DNA from: Zelopaecilomyces penicillatus
Lineage: Eukaryota; Ascomycota; Sordariomycetes; Hypocreales; Pseudodiploosporaceae
Reading direction: 5' to 3'
NCBI GenBank assembly: GCA_005765155.1
Contig: VCCP01000003.1
Span: 5,208,001-5,272,000, forward strand
Length of the DNA: 64,000 nucleotides
Shown here one piece after another: positions 34,548 to 47,003 of the stretch. Position numbers and translations under genes: made by a program. The notes under the pieces were generated by a model. It was given only the letters and a program-made list of their open reading frames with translations, did not search any database and was not told where the DNA came from. Each line of letters begins with the position of its first letter. Position 1 is the stretch's first letter.

Positions 34548-36143
34548 TCACCACACGCCGGGCACAAACCGCCACGGCACGCGCCGACGATATTCCGTCC
34601 ACGCCGCTCTGTATTTCACCGAGCACCGCTGCTCGTCGCGCAGGCAGCGGTGAACCAGGAGCAGCGTCATCCAGATGGCGTAGTACCACACCAGCACCTT
34701 GCTAGTCCCGGCCAGAGCACACGAGGCGAAGCTAATGAGCAGGTCGCCCACGTAGTTGGCGTGTCGCGACAACCCCCACCAACCGCTGCAGAGGAGCAGA
34801 CTCGTATGCTGCTTGCCATCTGTTGTCGTATACGCTGCTGTGATGACCTCGGCCGGTTTGCCCCAGACGAGGCATTGGCCGCCGGTACGACGGACACGGT
34901 CCTTCTGGTCGTTGACGGAACGGAAGATGGCGTAACCTGCAAGGCCGATGCCGAAGAAGAGTGCCTGAGCGGCCACAGACGGCGACGTGGGGTGCAGACC
35001 GAGGTATTGACCCTGGATCGTGTACATGGTTGGCAAGTAACAGAAGCAGCCCCAAGCAAGGTAAAAGCCATAGTGATCATGGGCAATGTCAATGGTGCGC
35101 AGGTACCATGATTCGTTGAAGAAGAAGTCAACGACGTAGATGGTCTGGAGGATAGTGACGAGGACGAGCGACGGCTCTACTCGTCCCTGGTTCTGGTACT
35201 GATATGCCAAGTTGGATAAGTCACTGCGGGATGGCATCAAGCCAAAGTCAGCAACGGATACAAATCTTCAACTTTGATATCAGTGGAGGGGATGGTGGGT
35301 ATGTGCCTACATCAAAGTCCATGCAACGATGCCTGGTCTGCCATTGCTGAAGAGCTTGAAGTCAAACATCTCACCAATCCTGGGGTTCAACTCAATGCCC
35401 ATGTAAAAGTCATAGAATGCGGAGCCTATTACAATATGGTTAGCACTGTGAAGTAACAACGCAACACCAAAGGTAGCGGAAACATTGATCATACCACTGA
35501 ACCTGCGGTCCTCGGGGTGAGATGGCCACAGGTACGCTTTGATATACACAAACGTGGTCACCACAAACCCCATGATATTCATGGCTGCCACCAATCCTCC
35601 CCAGTTTCGGGGTATAAATCCAGGGTCTAGATATCCAAACCAACACAGCCCTGCCAAGAGCACATGGCTCACAGCCCAGGCCAAGAGGCCGTTTGTCCGA
35701 TAAGAAAGCAAATGGCCGGCCGGAGTGAGCTGGCCGGTGTTGACCGGACCCGGCAGCCAGACATACAGTACGGCCTGCAAAGCAACCCAGCCCACAACGG
35801 CAAACAGACTTTTGAAGTCCGGCCGGGGACCGTGCGTGAAGATGAGATGCCAAAAGCCCTCCTGGGTCGCCGCCCGGATGAATTGCGTTAATGAGCCCTC
35901 ATACCGGTCAAGTGTGATGTAGAATGCCGCAGAGGCAATGACGGCCAATGGACCAGGCATCGCGACCATTGTAGCACGCAGCCATGACCGGCGAAAGCTG
36001 GAGCGGCCCCAGCTAAGTTTCTCCGAAGAAGACAGGAATGGCGGCTGTGCGGGTTCAGCATGTAATCTAGATGTGGGAGTATCGCGATGCCGCGTTGTTA
36101 ATGTAGATGTGGACGTGTTTGAGCAAGACTGTGATGGCGCCAT
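34548..36143 (-). CDS. 7-dehydrocholesterol reductase-like sterol reductase (ERG4/ERG24 superfamily)
   Basis: Three exons, 36143-35495, 35425-35311 and 35223-34548, give 479 aa (human DHCR7 is 475). Introns of 69 and 87 nt have GTATGA and GTAGGC donors, and both joins keep the frame. An N-terminal polar stretch precedes about nine hydrophobic helices. The motifs GIELNPRIG, FDFKLFSNGRPGIVAWTLI, ESWYLRTIDIAHDHYGFYLAWG, GLSRHANYVGDLL and LLLVHRCLRDEQRCSVKY follow the DHCR7 pattern. Erg24 (Δ14) and Erg4 (Δ24(28)) reductases differ in the first and third of these. DHCR7 reduces the Δ7 bond of sterols with NADPH in the ER membrane. Standard ergosterol synthesis keeps Δ7, so this activity is not expected in it. 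The neighbouring DHCR24-like gene lies on the same strand. The subfamily call is from motif memory, not from a tree. Confidence 0.85.
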
Positions 36144-39030
36144 TGCTGCCGGTTATGTCGATGACTGTCTCCTGTCTCTGAGTCCAAGCATAAACCTACC
36201 CCGGCCTGACGTGCAGATGCAGAATCAAGTAAAAGGAACAAGATAAGGTGGTGAAGATAAATTCGAAGTGATGGATGGGTGTCAATTTTAGTTCCCTATG
36301 CCGGCCCGGGTATCGATCGTGTGAATGGATGGATGGATGGATGGACATGGATTAGGCTGACTGATGAGATTGCAAGGCTTTGTGAAATCAACACGACTCT
36401 GCATACTCGCCATGTGGGCTTTCCGAAACTGGATGGCTTGCCGCAGGGGGGAGAAAGCATTTCTACTTCTACTTCTTTATTTTAGGCATATTGTGTAGAG
36501 ACTTGAAGACAATCTGGCTCTGGTTTCTCACTCTTGATCACCAAGTTGGGGATATGACGTTGGCTATAGCGAACCATCGTCACAAGTATGTCATTGTCGA
36601 GTGCTATTGAGCATTGCTGGAAAGGAGTAGAAGATATGAGAAGATGATGTTTGCTAAAGCTACTACGTATGTATGTTGGCTTGCCACTGAGGTTCGTGTA
36701 TGGTCTCTACATGCATGGATGGAACAGACTAGCAGATATTTTGTAGATACCGCAGATGAGGAATCCATGCTTGCTTTTTTTTCAGGCTGGGGATACATGC
36801 CTTGCTACCAATACTAGCTGGGTGAGAGCATTCTTTGCGAGTAGAAACGTCAGACAGCCCTTGGAGTCTAAGTGATAGGCTCAGAATGACTCGTAGATGT
36901 AAAGGAATTTATCTACTACGTATGATGCCCGATTGCCAGCGGTGTGAGTGTCTCTCCATCAAACACAGGGAGACTACGGAAAGCCACAAACAAACAAGAC
37001 ATGCTCTTCTAGCGGTTAAGGAGTAGACATCGTAAGAATCTGTACAGGGTAAAATCAGATATTGTGAAGCTCAAAAGGGTTAGAAGGCTTATTGTTACAT
37101 ATCATTGCGCCATGGGGGTTGGATATTTTGTCTCCCCCACGAAAGATGCACCGCACAGGAAGTGATGCTCGTGTGGGGACGTAGAATTGTATGTGCTTAT
37201 CTGTACCCAGTGTTTTTTTGTCTGGATACGCCCAAACAATGGATGAACTGAGACATGATGTCAAACAAACACAAGTTGGGCTGGCTCCATCGTACCCACT
37301 CATGTGGATGCCAGCCTGAACCCTTGACGGGGATCCATGTTCAGCTCAGCAAGGCCACTTTGAGTGTGGTTCGGCACACCAGGTGTAAAATTACTGAACA
37401 TCTACGTACTCGGACCCGTCAAAAACATACAAGTTGTTGCTAATCGGACACGGGAACGCGGAACCCTTTCGGCAATGGCTTACACCTATGACGATGACGC
37501 CGCACACTCGGGCTCTCGATCAAAGATCCCGACTCCCGCCCGTGCCGAAGTAAACAAGCTGGTCATTTATGAGTTAGCGTAGGATTACTGAACTACTGCA
37601 GCACAGATCTCCCTTATGAGCACCAACTATAAGTGGAACATGACAACTTTGATAGCCCGGTTTGTGCTTGATGCTACGCAAGTGTTGCTTTTTCCTTGTC
37701 TCTGTGTGGGGGGCTCTAGATTTGCAAGAAGGGGGGGGGGGGGATCTCGATTACGGCTCTCGTCCAATTGCCCGTGATTGCTGGGCTCGGCAGTCATGTG
37801 CCGTGGTGGGAAGAGAGCGTCATACATACCAAGCCAGGCTAAGTGGGAGCAGATTTATATTTGCAAGTGACACACTATAGCGTGAAGGGTTCCGTTATGA
37901 CGAATCTTACCTAGACTATGTCGGGCGGGAAACAAGAAACGAACAACAGCAGCTATACCTCAGCTGTTGTACTTCGGACATTATTGATTACTGCTAGCCC
38001 TTTTGCAACAGACTAACATCCTGCTAAGTACAAAACCGTATCAAATACTAATATTCTGTTATGTCTGCGTAATCAGTTGTGTAGCCGTGATGTTTGCCCC
38101 TAGAAGAAAGAAATAACAGGATCCAAGAAAACAAAAGAAATATAAAACTTGACGTTGCAATAGATGCCCACTTGGGCTGGATCCTTCTCTTCTAGTCCGG
38201 TGATAATCTGTCACAAAGCATCTATCCCTCTAGTTTCTATCATTACCCACACTAAGCCGCACTTGAGATTGGCCATCTACGTAGTAGACAAAAAAGTCTC
38301 ACCAGTCAAGCACCACTCCCCTGCTCTCGGCACTTTTCATCTACTTAAATCCCGACACGCATGCAGCATTTTAGCCGCCGCACAGACGGCATGGGATGTA
38401 GCTGTTCTTTTCACACACGCATCGTACATCATGTACATGCGTCACCCTACTCGTCGGGATATGCCATGTAAGACGACGCAGCATCTCATCAAGGCGAATG
38501 AGAAGCCAAAGTAAACATGTGCTTTCCCAGTTCATGGGTAAACACTCCGTAGTTGCTAGAGACTTGCTTTTTGAATGTAACCCTACAATATTAGTGTGAT
38601 GACATAGTACAGCGTAGTTGTCCAAGTAGAGACAATTCGTATCTACACCAAAAGTATAGACAGATTGACACGCCTGAGACAGACCTCCTGGCCTGTCAAT
38701 ATGACGGAGCTGACTTGAATCAGAATCCCGCCCATTGTATCTCGCCTAGCCGTAATGAGCAAATGATGCTGGTTAACGTTATCCGCACCGATACCTTGGT
38801 GCATGGCACGTTGGCCATCCCATCCAGCCGGGTTTCTCCAATCGTAGGGACTGCCACAAGAATAGCAAGGCTTCGTAATATTGCATTGCAGAATTGGATC
38901 GGTTCCCTTGTCAGATCCATGTTTCCCTAGATGTGCGCCACCTGAGCTACCGATATTCACAAGCGTGCTGAGCTCACAATAGCATTTTGGTGATTGACGT
39001 TGGCTGCTAGCCATAGTTCATTTTTCCAAT
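36144..39030. other. 2.9-kb intergenic region before the ABC transporter
   Basis: It holds the divergent promoters of the DHCR7-like gene and, at the right, the ABC transporter. It also contains an (ATGG)n repeat at 36323-36345 and a 13-nt G run at 37731-37743. A 123-codon minus-strand frame at 38643-39014 has no recognisable domain. No gene is supported. Confidence 0.55.
36323..36345. repeat. ATGG tetranucleotide repeat
   Basis: About five ATGG/GGAT units, 180 bp upstream of the DHCR7-like start, in its likely promoter. Confidence 0.7.
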
Positions 39031-42000
39031 ATGCTACAGACCAACACCCCGAGCGAAGGTTTGGGTCAGGGGGACGCCTTAAGTGAAGTAATTATGCTTC
39101 AACAGACTGCGAGTACTAGTCACCAACAAGCAAACAGTGACTCCTCGCCCACAGAAGCTATCGGTCTGTCATTCAACGACGTCGAGCCTGTTGAAGTTCG
39201 CATTCGCGATGTCTCCGTCTCTATCAACACAGCGCCCTCCTGGTTGGAACCAGAAACATACGCAGAACTACGAAGGCCCCGAGGCGACCCCGACTCACAC
39301 CACAAGAAGTTACTTCACTCCGTATCCGCTAATCTCCAACCTGGTTCTCTCACAGCCATCATTGGCGGCAGCGGATCCGGTAAAACGACACTATTGGACA
39401 CCATTGCGGAGCGCGTTACAAGCTCGAGGCTGAGCTACGGTGGAATCACAACGTTCAATGGGAGAGTAGGCGTGCAGAGCGTAAGGCACGCCTATGTTGT
39501 TCAACAGGATATCTTGCTGCCTACCCTCACGGTTAGGGAGACGCTTCGATATGCGGCGGAACTGCGACTCCCGCCCTCAACGCCGGCGGATGAGCGTCGA
39601 GAGCTTGTGGAGGAAATCATCCGAGAGCTGTGTCTACAGGATTGTGCAGATACACGGATCGGGAGCAGTCGCGCTCGGGGGTGCTCTGGCGGAGAGAAGC
39701 GGCGCGTGAGTATTGGCGTTCAGTTACTAGCGAATCCGTCAGTTTTGTTTTTAGACGAGCCGACGACTGGTCTTGATGCTGCGAGTGCGCTTCAACTCAT
39801 GCGCACTATGAAGAGTCTGGCGGAGAAGGGTCGAGTTGTGATTACCACGATCCATCAGCCGAGGTCAGAAATATGGGAGCTCTCTGACAACCTCATCGTC
39901 TTGAGTAAGGGAAGCCCCGTTTTCTCTGGTCCTGTTGCCAACGCACTGCCTTGGTTTGAAGCTCAGGGCTTCAAGTCACCAGCTTTCATCAACCCAGCAG
40001 ACTTTATAATCGACACGAGCGCTGTAGACTCTCGGTCTCCGGAACGAGAAGCAGAGAGCAGCACTCGTGTCAACGCACTAAAAGATGCTTGGTTACTAGA
40101 AAGCGCAAAGCATTTCCCACCGCTGTCTGATATCGCAGCTGGACATGCGAAAGAGATAAGCTCCATAAAGACACATACAGGACACCTCCGGCAGATTCAA
40201 GTGCTCACCCATCGAACCATGACCGTCACATATCGCGACCCTCTAGGAATGACAGCCTCGATACTAGAAGCCATCATCATGGGTCTAGCTACAGGCTATA
40301 TGTTCTACGACCTCGGCCGCGATCAGGCTGGTATCCGCTCCCGCCAGGGCTGCTTATACGTAGCCGCAAGTCTTCAAGGCTACATCATGCTCATCTTCGA
40401 AACCTATCGTATGACTCTCGACATACCCACTTTCGACCGAGAGTACTCTGAAGGCTGTGTTAGTCCTCTGGCGTTTATCTGCTCCCGCCGCCTTGCGAAA
40501 CTATTGATTGAGGATATCCCTGTGCCTCTTTTGTTTTCGATCCTCGTGTATTTTATGGCCGGGTTTGAGCGCGAGGTATCCAAGTTTTTCATCTTTCTTG
40601 CAATTTCTCTGATTAATCAGTATATCGTGATGACTTGCGCAACGGCCTGTGTGACTATGAGCAGGCATTTTGCTGTGGCTAGTTTGATAGCGAATCTGGT
40701 GGTTACAATTCAGAGCATTTCTTCGGGTATGATTATCCAGGTAGATACGATGCCGGTTTATGTTCGATGGATTAGGTGGATCACTTATACGGTAAGTAAA
40801 AGTTGTTCATTTCCACTCTGACTTTTTTGTGTCTGACCATGAACAGTTCTACACCTTTGGCGCATATACTGGAAACGAATTCCAGGACAACTTTTACGAC
40901 TGCCCTTACCCTGGTGGCGCATCAAATCCCTCGTGTACGTCTTACACTGGCGAATATGTAATGAAGTCTCTTGGGTTTCCTCGAAACTGGGTAGGTCGCC
41001 CAATCGCCTTTGGCGCGGCCTTCATTGCAGCCTTTCTCATCGTCTCACTCCTTTGTTTGCGATTCTTCAAAGTCGAAATTGCTGTGTCGCGTTCTCGAAG
41101 ACAAGAAGTCGACACTTTTTCTATCAAGGAGAAAGTAAACGCGAGATCGATTGACAAAACAAAGACTGTAACCGTTGGACTTGAACGCTTCGGCCTGACC
41201 CTGGAGAACCCATCGCTACTAAAAGGCGAAACACTACAGAAGACGGTCTTGCAACCTACAGACGCAAAGTTTGAACCAGGGGTCTTGAATGTCATTATTG
41301 GTCCGTCTGGTAGTGGTAAGACGTCGCTGTTGAATGCAATGGCGCTCAGGTTGCACAATTCCATGGGAACGAAATACTATCCTTCTGGTAATTTGACGTT
41401 TAATGGCATCGTACCCTCTGATGTAGTTATCCAATCTGTCTGCTCGTATGTCCACCAAGACGACGACGCGCTTCTACCAACCCTGACAGTTCGCGAAACT
41501 CTCCGTTATGCTGCCGCACTACGGTTGCCTCAGTTTATGAGCATCGACGAGAAGTACCAGCGCGCCGAGGAAATCCTGCTGAAGATGGGCCTGAAAGACT
41601 GCGCCAACAACATGATTGGAAACGAAATGGTCAAAGGCATCTCCGGAGGCGAAAAACGCCGCGTCTCCATCGCCGTTCAGATCCTTACAGAGCCTCGCGT
41701 GTTGCTAATCGACGAACCCACATCCGGACTCGATGCATTTACAGCCCACTCCATCATCGAGGTCCTACAGGGACTGGCAAGCGAGGGCAAGACGATCATC
41801 ATGGCAATTCACCAAGCCCGGTCGGATCTGTTTGACCACTTTGGAAATGTGCTGCTCCTTGCTCGAGGAGGTTCAGCTGTGTACTTTGGCCCAGGGAGGG
41901 ATATGGTGGGATATTTTGCCAAGCATGGCTATCAATGTCCATTGCATACGAATCCAGCTGATTTCGCCATGGATATGATTACGGTTCAGGCGAAGCAAGA

Positions 42001-43147
42001 TGATGAAGAGGTAAAGGGCCGTCAGAGGGTGCAGAAGCTGCTGAAACTATGGGATGAAAGGTCTGTTGAAGGAATCGACGGAGACGAACCTAGAAGTCCT
42101 ACCCTGCGAGAATCCACAGAGGAGAATGAAAAGGAGCTCGAAGCTGGCCAAAAGCTTGCCGGTCCAGGGAGTGACCCTGGAGTTGTTGCCGCCGCCCAGC
42201 CCCAAACAGATTCATTACTCCAACGATCCAACAAGACGAATCTTGAAACACCAGCTCAACTCGGTGCACTGATGCGTACTCGAGCGCCGCTTCTTTCTTC
42301 CTTACCTTTACTTTTCCGTCGAAGTCTGATCAACACCCGTCGCCAACCTCCCCTCATCATCGCGCGAATCATGCAGTCGTGCGGCGTGGCCCTCATCTTC
42401 ACACTCTTCTTCGCTCCGCTCGGCCACGACTACTACTCCGTCCAGAGCCGGATGGGCTTCGTGCAGCAGCTTGGTGGTTTCTATGTCATTGGTATGCTCA
42501 CAAATGTGGCCGTGTACCCCAACGAGCGAGATGTTTTCTACCGTGAGGATGAGGATGGCGTATATGGTGTGGATGCCTTTTTGTCGGCATATACGCTGGC
42601 CGAACTCCCCTTTGAGGTGCTCAACTCATTCTTTTTTGCCTTGCTAGCCGTCTTTGCTGTGGGTCTACCACAGTCAGCAGCGACGTACTTCATCTCTGCG
42701 TTTGCCTGCTTCAGCGGCTTGTCGTGCGGTGAGAGCTTAGGTATCGTCTTCAACACACTCTTTTCACACACAGGCTTTGCCGTGAATATGATGGGTGTCT
42801 TTTTAGGGCTGGCCAACGCCATGGCTGGCGTCCTTTCTATTAACGAGCCAGCTCTGTTTCGTTACTTCAACTACATATCACCCATCCGGTACGAGACGCG
42901 CGCGGTTGCGTACTATTCACTGCATGGCCTCAATCTAAGCTGTACCAGCGCGCAGCTGTTGCAGGATGGAAGCTGTCCCTTAAAGACGGGCGATGAGGCA
43001 CTAGAACTATACAAGTTCAACGAGGATCCGCTAATTAGCTTGGTTGGCATGGCTGTTTGTACGGTTGTGTATCGACTGGTGGCGTGGATGCTGCTGAAAG
43101 CTGTCAGGGGGAGATGGAGCTTTGCAGCTTTGAGGAGGAAGAGTTAG
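39031..43147 (+). CDS. Full-size ABCG (White-type) ABC transporter
   Basis: Two exons, 39031-40791 and 40847-43147, with one 55-nt intron (GTAAGT, AACAG) give 1353 aa. The layout is NBD-TMD-NBD-TMD. NBD1 has Walker A GGSGSGKTT at 112-120, signature CSGGEKRRVSIG, Walker B VLFLDEPTTGLD and H-loop TIHQPRSEIW. NBD2 has Walker A GPSGSGKTS at about 739-747, signature ISGGEKRRVSIA, Walker B VLLIDEPTSGLD and H-loop AIHQARSDLF. Both sites look catalytically complete. Fungal PDR pumps have a degenerate first Walker A (GRPGAGCST), so this is a tandem White-like transporter, related to sterol and lipid exporters of the ABCG group. Each TMD has a large loop with paired Cys before its last helix (DCPYPGGASNPSC in the first). 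The substrate is unknown. Sterol genes lie 3 kb upstream, which may be coincidence. Confidence 0.92.
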
Positions 43148-44020
43148 ATGGGAGATCTTCAGTGTGCCAGAGTGACTGGCTAACCTCTCTTCACGTTTCT
43201 CTACAAGCATTCTTTGCAAATAATTTCCTTGGTGAATAAGTAGACAAAAGTAATTTAGATTGCGAATACATTTGAAGTCTGACAAGGCTGACATCAGATG
43301 AGTCTCTGGCGCTGGGGTTGTCTGTCCACCAGCGGCATTCCCGATTCCGATGGATGCTAAATCCGGCCATCACAGCCGGTGTTTGTGTTGGGTTTGGCAC
43401 CTTGACTTTTCATAACCAACCCATGTGGATGGAAGTTTAGAAATATGTAGATATTTGAGCCGATCTGCACAAGCTTTGTTGCAGATTTCGATGGCTTTGG
43501 GTAACTAACGAAAAAGAACAACACGGTTCCTGTATAGATGATTGATTTCATCGCTTGGCGAGATGCTGTTTCCTTGCAAACATTATTACGCTCATTTAAC
43601 ATTGCAAGACTTTCTTACTCACCCCAATGCTACGCCATCAATACTTCCACATGGAGTAAGTACACGTACGAAAATGCGGGGGAATCTCACCTCTGTAAGA
43701 CGAATCACATCATAAATGCCCGGATCTGCTGCAAGGTAGACGCTTGAGAAATGCGCCCTAAAATATTATAGTCGCCGTCTGAAAGCCTATACGTCAGGCA
43801 TTTCCACGCACGAATTGCCGGTTGAGCGGGTATTATTACCTTACCTGTTGGGAGATAAAACGACGCAAACTCAACAAGCAAGCACTCTTCAAAGACCTAT
43901 AAAAGCTCCGAAACGGTCACTAAACCGCCCGGTATTCACTCGAATCAAGCACCTTGCTACCCAACTCTTTGAAACCCTTAGAAACCCAAGGCAAAATTCA
44001 CATGACAAAGAGGCCAAATC
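43148..44020. other. Intergenic region between ABC transporter and NTF2-like gene
   Basis: 873 bp holding the ABC transporter 3' UTR and the promoter of the next gene. No gene is visible. Confidence 0.55.
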
Positions 44021-44467
44021 ATGCCTACTTTCAAACTTACCAAAGCCCACGTCTTCGCGGCCTTTGAGCCTCTCGCCGAAATCGAAGACTTGACCGTCCG
44101 GAACCGCTTCTTCTCCGAATATGTGGTGCCAGACGTCATCTGGACCATGACAGGCAGCGCGCATTCGCTCATCGGTACCCGCACCACTCTTCAGGCCCAC
44201 TCAGACGCCACGTTCAACCGACTGGGGAAGAAACTCGTCAAACCCATCAAGTTTATCGTCCTGAGGGCTATTGTCGATGGTGAGCGGAGCGAGGATGGGT
44301 GGTGGGCCTCGGTCGAGACGAAGGGCGAGGCGACAAGAAAAAATGGAAAGCCGTATGATAATGAGTATGTGTGGTTGACGCGATGGAACGATGAGGGGAA
44401 GATGGTGGAGATTAGGAGCTATTTCGATACGATGCTTTCGGAACAGGTGTTGGAAGATCCTGAGTGA
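44021..44467 (+). CDS. NTF2-like (SnoaL / ketosteroid-isomerase fold) protein
   Basis: Single exon, 148 aa. The sequence fits the NTF2-like cone fold: an N-terminal helix with FEPLAEIEDLTVRNRFFSEYVVPDVIWTMTGSAHSLIGTRTTLQAH, then strands ending in YVWLTRWNDEGKMVEIRSYFDTMLSEQVLED. The last stretch is typical of SnoaL-like proteins. No signal peptide is present, so it is probably cytosolic. Members of this fold act as polyketide cyclases, epoxide hydrolases, dehydratases or ketosteroid isomerases, and many have no known activity. Catalytic residues cannot be assigned with confidence. Its position beside sterol genes is suggestive but is not proof of a steroid substrate. Confidence 0.8.
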   Translation: MPTFKLTKAHVFAAFEPLAEIEDLTVRNRFFSEYVVPDVIWTMTGSAHSLIGTRTTLQAHSDATFNRLGKKLVKPIKFIVLRAIVDGERSEDGWWASVETKGEATRKNGKPYDNEYVWLTRWNDEGKMVEIRSYFDTMLSEQVLEDPE

Positions 44468-46965
44468 AGGATAGGTTGCATGAGGACTGAATGAAATGCA
44501 CGGCTAGATATCTTGGGATTGATAGAGACTCCGTCCATCCTCTACGTGTGCTGGTTTGTGCTTGTCGTGAATGGATTGATACCCTGTATAAGCTCTGTGG
44601 TCAGGCATCTACACATCTTTCATAAGGCAATTAGACACGCCCAAGCTTTCTATTTCCCAATTTCTGATGATTATTGAGATCCAATGGGCCTCCATTTTCA
44701 AAAGAATGGTCCAGCTCCGCCGGTTAAATGCTCCAAAGACGAGCCTTTGAGCCGGCTAAAGTAAACAGCGTCGTATATTGCCTGTTTCCCTACGCCAGGC
44801 GACTGGTTACAATTGGGTGACGAGGTTGCACTTACGCTAGGCAGAATAACTCCGAATCCAGGAACTTGAAACGGCGGCCCTCTTGTTATCTTGGACCAAA
44901 AGTCTAGGCTGCAAATCTTGATTGGACTCGGTGGCAGTTTCCACATGTGTGCAGTGGTGGAGAACAAGGCGTGGCAGACGTGGAAGACGTGGCTTCTAGA
45001 CTACTGCCCGTCGCAGTGGCATCTTAAACTGCCGAGCTCAACCATCACTGCATGTGATGCCGAATGACCCGTTGACTCTCAAAATACAGGGAAACAGCTT
45101 GAGACGTCAGCGGCAGAGATGACAGCATTTGGGGGGCGGATTTCGCCCTGAGCGGATCCCGTAGGAGTGGGCCATTTGCTGTCATCAACAAGCAAGGCCA
45201 AGACCAAGACCACGCGGAACTTGCGATTGCTGTGCCTGCTTTCCTCCTCAATCCTAATTTTTGACACGTCGAGTCAGATGGTGGAGATGCGAGCAGGATC
45301 CAATCAACAAACCCGACTGGGAAGCAGCCTTGGATGGACAGTTGGCAATTGGCCGTCACAAATATGAAACGTCAGAGTAGGAATTGATAGAATGGCCGAA
45401 GAGGCCGGTCAATGGGTCTCCACGATGACGGGTTGAAGGCCCGAAAGCGGTACTTGGTCGAGATGTGACTGGCTTGATCCAGTTCAGCTATCGTTCCGTT
45501 CTGTGAGAGGGCAGCCCTGTGAGTACTGTACGATAAGCTATTTCTTAGGTAGCCCATTCGAAGCCAAGCTACCCTCAGCCACTGACGCCTGTTTAAATGG
45601 CATTTGGTCATTGGTCGTGTTCCTGCATCTCGGGCTTAGGCCCCGAATTAAAAAAACGCGTCGTCTATAGACACCTAGGCTTTGGGTGCCCACAAGCCGA
45701 TGTGTCCCGCTGCTTGCTTCACAAGTTTGCCATGTACGTACGTACAATGGGTTATACGTGTCCGATTATGCTGGTAACCTGACATTCGTGTGACTGTCCT
45801 TGGTGGAAGAATCCCACTAGTAGTAATCAGAATATGCATGTACTTTGTACGCCGTGTGGCTTCGTGCAGCAATCGAGAGCCGCATGCGATCAGGTACGGA
45901 ATCTGCACTAAAACATGACGGCTCTCATTAGTGGTTAAAGCCATCACATGTGAATAGGGAAAGCGGCCTATTATTACCATCTGTCATCTGTTTCATTGCT
46001 GTAAGCAAGCAAGCAAACAAACAAACAAACATGCAAAGTAGGGAAAGCGAACAAACACACTTGCCGTCCTCAGCCGCAATCAATCTAGGCGATCAACCTA
46101 TGAAGAAGTTGCTTCTTCTTCAACAGCCGCAGCCACCCACCACGGCCGCTGGTATCCGGCAAATGCACGTAATCATTACCTACTCGTTGGAAGAGATCAA
46201 GTTGGTACTTTGTACGGAGGTGCACTAAGTACAACTCCGGTTCTTAATGCAGAGAACTTCCCATACCTGCACTCACCGCCAGGCAATCCTTGCTGCATGG
46301 ACAGCGCAGCGGCGATGCACGTCTCCATCCAGTGGGCTCAATCAACGACAGCGGTGGCAGCAAATCTCAAAAGCCCAACCATAGCCGGCGGCATTTCATG
46401 AGAGAAAGGCTACTGTGCTAATTAAAGGCGAGGTTTTCCAATTGGGACGGCCATTTGAATCCTCTCAGGGATGCGTGCAGCCAGAAGCAGTGGGGGCGGC
46501 GAATCGGATTGCAACGCGTTGTTCATGCAAAGCGGCGCAAAACACTTCTCCTCGTTGGTCTTTGACTCCTTGTAAAGGAGATCCTTCCAGTGAATGGCCT
46601 GGTTTGGGTTGAATTGGTTTTGGCGTGTTGGGCACTGACCTGCTCGTTGACTTTGAGTGGCTGGGAGGTGGAAATTTCGGGGTCTCTTTTTTTGTGGGTG
46701 AGGGTTGGATTGGAGGAGGAGGAGTCAGCGGCCCAAAGCAGGCTAGTTTCCAGTAGCCACAGGCGGGCCGAGGCCGTCCATTGAGTCTGCAACCACGCAG
46801 CCAAGTGCTTGCATCCATCCATCCAGCTGCCTGCATCCAATCCGTCTTGGCTGAACCCTTCTTTTCTCTTCCATGGCTCGAGGTCACCTGCTGTGTTGAT
46901 TCTGCCCGGCTATGTATGATGTTGCATGGAGGTGATGCTTTACTCCTCGTTTCACGGCACTTGTT

Positions 46966-47003
46966 ACAGCAAGCACAGCAAGCACAGCAAGCACAGCAAG
47001 CAC
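46966..47003. repeat. 9-bp minisatellite (ACAGCAAGC)4
   Basis: Four tandem copies of a 9-bp unit. It is intergenic and creates Cys-Ala-rich or Gln-rich artefact frames. Confidence 0.85.

Noticed and set aside
34548..36143. Reductase as Erg24 (Δ14-sterol reductase)
   Set aside because: The central motifs WYLRTIDIAHDH and GRPGIVAWTLI follow DHCR7 rather than Erg24/LBR.
38643..39014. 123-codon minus-strand frame upstream of the ABC transporter
   Set aside because: No domain and no support from splice or start context; overlaps the transporter promoter.
39031..43147. ABC transporter as a PDR-type drug pump
   Set aside because: PDR pumps have a degenerate first Walker A; here both Walker A motifs are canonical, as in White-type ABCG proteins.
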